A DNA stretch of 64,000 nt, taken from Halopelagius fulvigenes (lineage in GTDB: Archaea; Halobacteriota; Halobacteria; Halobacteriales; Haloferacaceae). Below the pieces are notes generated by a model, which had not been told where the DNA came from, made no database searches, and worked only from the letters and a program-made list of their open reading frames with translations. Shown piece after piece: positions 61,468 through 64,000 of this stretch (position 1 is its first letter; each line of letters opens with the position of its first letter). The stretch is from the NCBI RefSeq assembly GCF_042662625.1, contig NZ_JBHSXH010000011.1, forward strand, positions 186,001 through 250,000, written 5' to 3'. Position numbers and translations under genes: made by a program.

Positions 61468-62487
61468 ATGGTCCTGAACGCGATTCAATCGAGAGTCCGT
61501 TCGTCGGGCGCGTACCGGCGGTTCGCCGACCAGTTCCGATACCGTCGCCAGCGGGTCTCCGAGATCGTCCCGCGGATTCCCGCCCTCCCGTACCTCTACA
61601 TCTCGCCGTTCTTCATCCTGTTCGGGGTGTTCCTGCTGTTCCCGACGGTGTACACGGTGTACCTCTCGTTCTTCCAGTACCTCGGCGCGTCCAACGAGAT
61701 ACTCCTGACCATCGACCTCGGGGTCCTCGAGATAACGATACCGCGGATCGCCGACCTGAAGTTCGTCGGACTCGACAACTACGCGCGATTGCTGTTCGAG
61801 GACTCCCTGTTCCACCAGTCGCTTTTCAACACCGCGTTCATCTTCTTCGTCCAAGTGCCGTTGATGGTCGTTCTCGGCCTCGCGACGGCGCTCGTACTGG
61901 ACGCGAAGTTCATCAGAGCGAAGGGGCTGTTCCGGACGCTCATCGCCCTCCCGGTGGCGACGGGTCTCGTCGCGTACTCCACCATCTTCCTGTTGCTGTT
62001 CAACGGCGACATCGGGTTGGTGAACTACATCCTCGAGACCCTCGGCGCGGACGCGATTCCGTGGCTGGGGGACGCGTGGTGGGCGCGAATCACGCTCGTC
62101 ATCGCGGTGACGTGGCGCTGGCTCGGATACAACATGATCATCCTGCTGGCCGGCCTCCAGACGGTCCCGGAGCAGCTGTACGAAGCGGCCGAAGTGGACG
62201 GCGCGTCGCGGTGGCAGAAGTTCCGTTACGTGACGCTCCCGCAGCTTCGGCCGGTGCTCCTGTTCGTGGTCGTCTCCTCGACCATCGGGACATTCCAGAT
62301 ATTCGCCGAGCCGTTCGTCATCACCGGCGGCGGTCCGTCCAACGCGACGATTACGATGGTACAGTACATCTACAGGCAGGCGTTCCTCCAACTCAACCTC
62401 GGATACGCGAGCGCGGTTTCGGTCGCGCTCGTCCTCCTCGTGAGCGCCATGTCGATAGTCCAAATCCAGTACGGGGGGACCGAATAA
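61468..62487 (+). CDS. Sugar ABC transporter permease, MalF type
   Basis: A 339-residue permease with six to seven membrane helices (YLYISPFFILFGVFLLFPTV, PLMVVLGLATALVLDAKFI, TGLVAYSTIFLLLFNGDIGL). The cytoplasmic EAA motif that contacts the ATPase is LYEAAEVDGASRWQKFRYVT. Together with the next permease it forms the membrane channel of the transporter. ATG 61468 follows GGAGGTGTGA; a possible upstream start in the same frame at 61417 adds residues of little likeness to the family. Its TAA stop overlaps the next ATG (TAATG). Confidence 0.95.
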   Translation: MVLNAIQSRVRSSGAYRRFADQFRYRRQRVSEIVPRIPALPYLYISPFFILFGVFLLFPTVYTVYLSFFQYLGASNEILLTIDLGVLEITIPRIADLKFVGLDNYARLLFEDSLFHQSLFNTAFIFFVQVPLMVVLGLATALVLDAKFIRAKGLFRTLIALPVATGLVAYSTIFLLLFNGDIGLVNYILETLGADAIPWLGDAWWARITLVIAVTWRWLGYNMIILLAGLQTVPEQLYEAAEVDGASRWQKFRYVTLPQLRPVLLFVVVSSTIGTFQIFAEPFVITGGGPSNATITMVQYIYRQAFLQLNLGYASAVSVALVLLVSAMSIVQIQYGGTE

Positions 62488-63323
62488 TGCGGCAGGCAGC
62501 GAAGAAGGAGGCGCTGTGGAAGTTCGGGAGCTACATCTTCCTCCTGACTATCACGGCGCTCGTTCTGATACCCATCTACTGGATGGTCGTCGCCGCGACG
62601 ATTCCGCAGTCGGAGTTCTTCTCGTGGCCCCCCCGCCTCCTTCCGGGGGTGCACTACCTGGAGAACTTCAGAGCGCTTCAGGAGAACGTCGACTTCGTCA
62701 GGAGCATCGGTAACAGCCTCATCATCTCCGTTTCGTACACGGCGCTGTCGCTCGTCCTCTGTTCGATGGCGGGCTTCGCGTTCGCGAAGTACGACTTCAA
62801 GTTCAAGGAACCGCTGTTCTACTTCATCCTGGCGACGCTCGTCCTCCCGATTCAGCTGCTCATCATCCCGCTGTTCCTGTTGATGACGCAGATCGGGTGG
62901 ACGAACTCGTACCTCGCGGTGATTCTCCCGTGGGCGGCGAACCCGCTGGGGATCTTCCTGATGCGGCAGAACATGAAAGCCATCCCCGACGCGCTGCTTG
63001 AATCGGCGCGGATGGACGGCGCGACGGAGTTCCAGCTGTACTACAAGATCGCGCTGCCGACGATGCTCCCGTCGCTCGCGGCGCTGGCTATCATCCTCTT
63101 TCTCAACCAGTGGCAGGCGTTCCTCTACCCGCTCGTCATCCTCCAGGAGGAGGAGATGTTCACCATCCCCCTCGCCCTGGCGCAGCTCGTCGGGCAACAG
63201 CGGGTGTACTTCGATCAGGTGATGGTCGCGACGTCGCTCGGAATCATCCCCATCTTCCTGATATTCATCTTCCTGCAGCAGTACTTCATCAAAGGAATCC
63301 TCTCGGGTTCGGTCAAACAATAG
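62487..63323 (+). CDS. Sugar ABC transporter permease, MalG type
   Basis: A 278-residue permease with six membrane helices (SYIFLLTITALVLIPIYWMV, FYFILATLVLPIQLLIIPLF, YLAVILPWAANPLGIFLMRQ). The EAA loop is LLESARMDGATEFQLYYKIA. It pairs with the preceding MalF-like protein. Start and stop overlap (TAATG) show tight translational coupling, and the ATPase gene follows 9 bp later. Confidence 0.96.
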   Translation: MRQAAKKEALWKFGSYIFLLTITALVLIPIYWMVVAATIPQSEFFSWPPRLLPGVHYLENFRALQENVDFVRSIGNSLIISVSYTALSLVLCSMAGFAFAKYDFKFKEPLFYFILATLVLPIQLLIIPLFLLMTQIGWTNSYLAVILPWAANPLGIFLMRQNMKAIPDALLESARMDGATEFQLYYKIALPTMLPSLAALAIILFLNQWQAFLYPLVILQEEEMFTIPLALAQLVGQQRVYFDQVMVATSLGIIPIFLIFIFLQQYFIKGILSGSVKQ

Positions 63324-63332
63324 GAACAAGAC

Positions 63333-64000
<668 letters not shown>

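Overview
The window looks like a chromosome (or large replicon) segment of a haloarchaeon, class Halobacteria. The base composition is strongly GC-rich, the proteins are rich in Asp and Glu, several secreted proteins carry twin-arginine signals with lipoboxes, TATA-like promoters lie close to start codons, and many neighbouring genes overlap as ATGA or GTGA. The genus cannot be fixed from the sequence; Haloferacales is a guess. No rRNA, tRNA or CRISPR array was recognised.

Layout. 0-4.2 kb: the end of an IclR regulator, a winged-helix protein with a duplicated domain, then a 13-bp palindromic repeat array in front of a ParA-type ATPase and a small acidic partner. 4.3-10.8 kb: a five-gene set on one strand (Tat lipoprotein, membrane-fused spermine-synthase-like enzyme, DUF2617-like protein, beta-rich protein with a zinc ribbon, and pentapeptide repeats fused to a K+ channel pore). 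It resembles the actinobacterial DUF2617/DUF4178/DUF4247/DUF350/SpeE neighbourhood and is one of the two most interesting systems here, together with the repeat/ParA unit. 10.9-20.5 kb: an MDR reductase, membrane proteins, a GT-C-like protein coupled to an arylsulfotransferase-like propeller, an orphan solute-binding protein and a PAP2 enzyme.

20.5-36.8 kb: a surface-polysaccharide island bounded on the left by a decayed IS5-type transposase. It encodes GT2 and GT4 glycosyltransferases, a DUF3473-type polysaccharide deacetylase, a FemAB-like acyltransferase, two secreted GH16 glycosidases, a methyltransferase, a LicD-like protein, a large polytopic protein, a Wzx-type flippase and a DUF1616 protein. 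Parts of it are AT-richer than the rest.

37-53 kb: assimilatory nitrite (or sulfite) reductase with an FrhB-like iron-sulfur partner, a Ser/Thr-rich PKD surface protein, an ABC-2 exporter, an MDR oxidoreductase, catalase-peroxidase KatG, and a coupled aldehyde dehydrogenase plus TPP-dependent enzyme. 53.3-64 kb: a beta-galactoside utilisation locus with an IclR regulator, galactonate dehydratase, an SDR dehydrogenase, GH2 beta-galactosidase and a CUT1 sugar ABC transporter (binding protein, two permeases, ATPase cut by the window end). Together these suggest uptake of a galactoside, hydrolysis, and oxidation of galactose through galactonate (De Ley-Doudoroff type).
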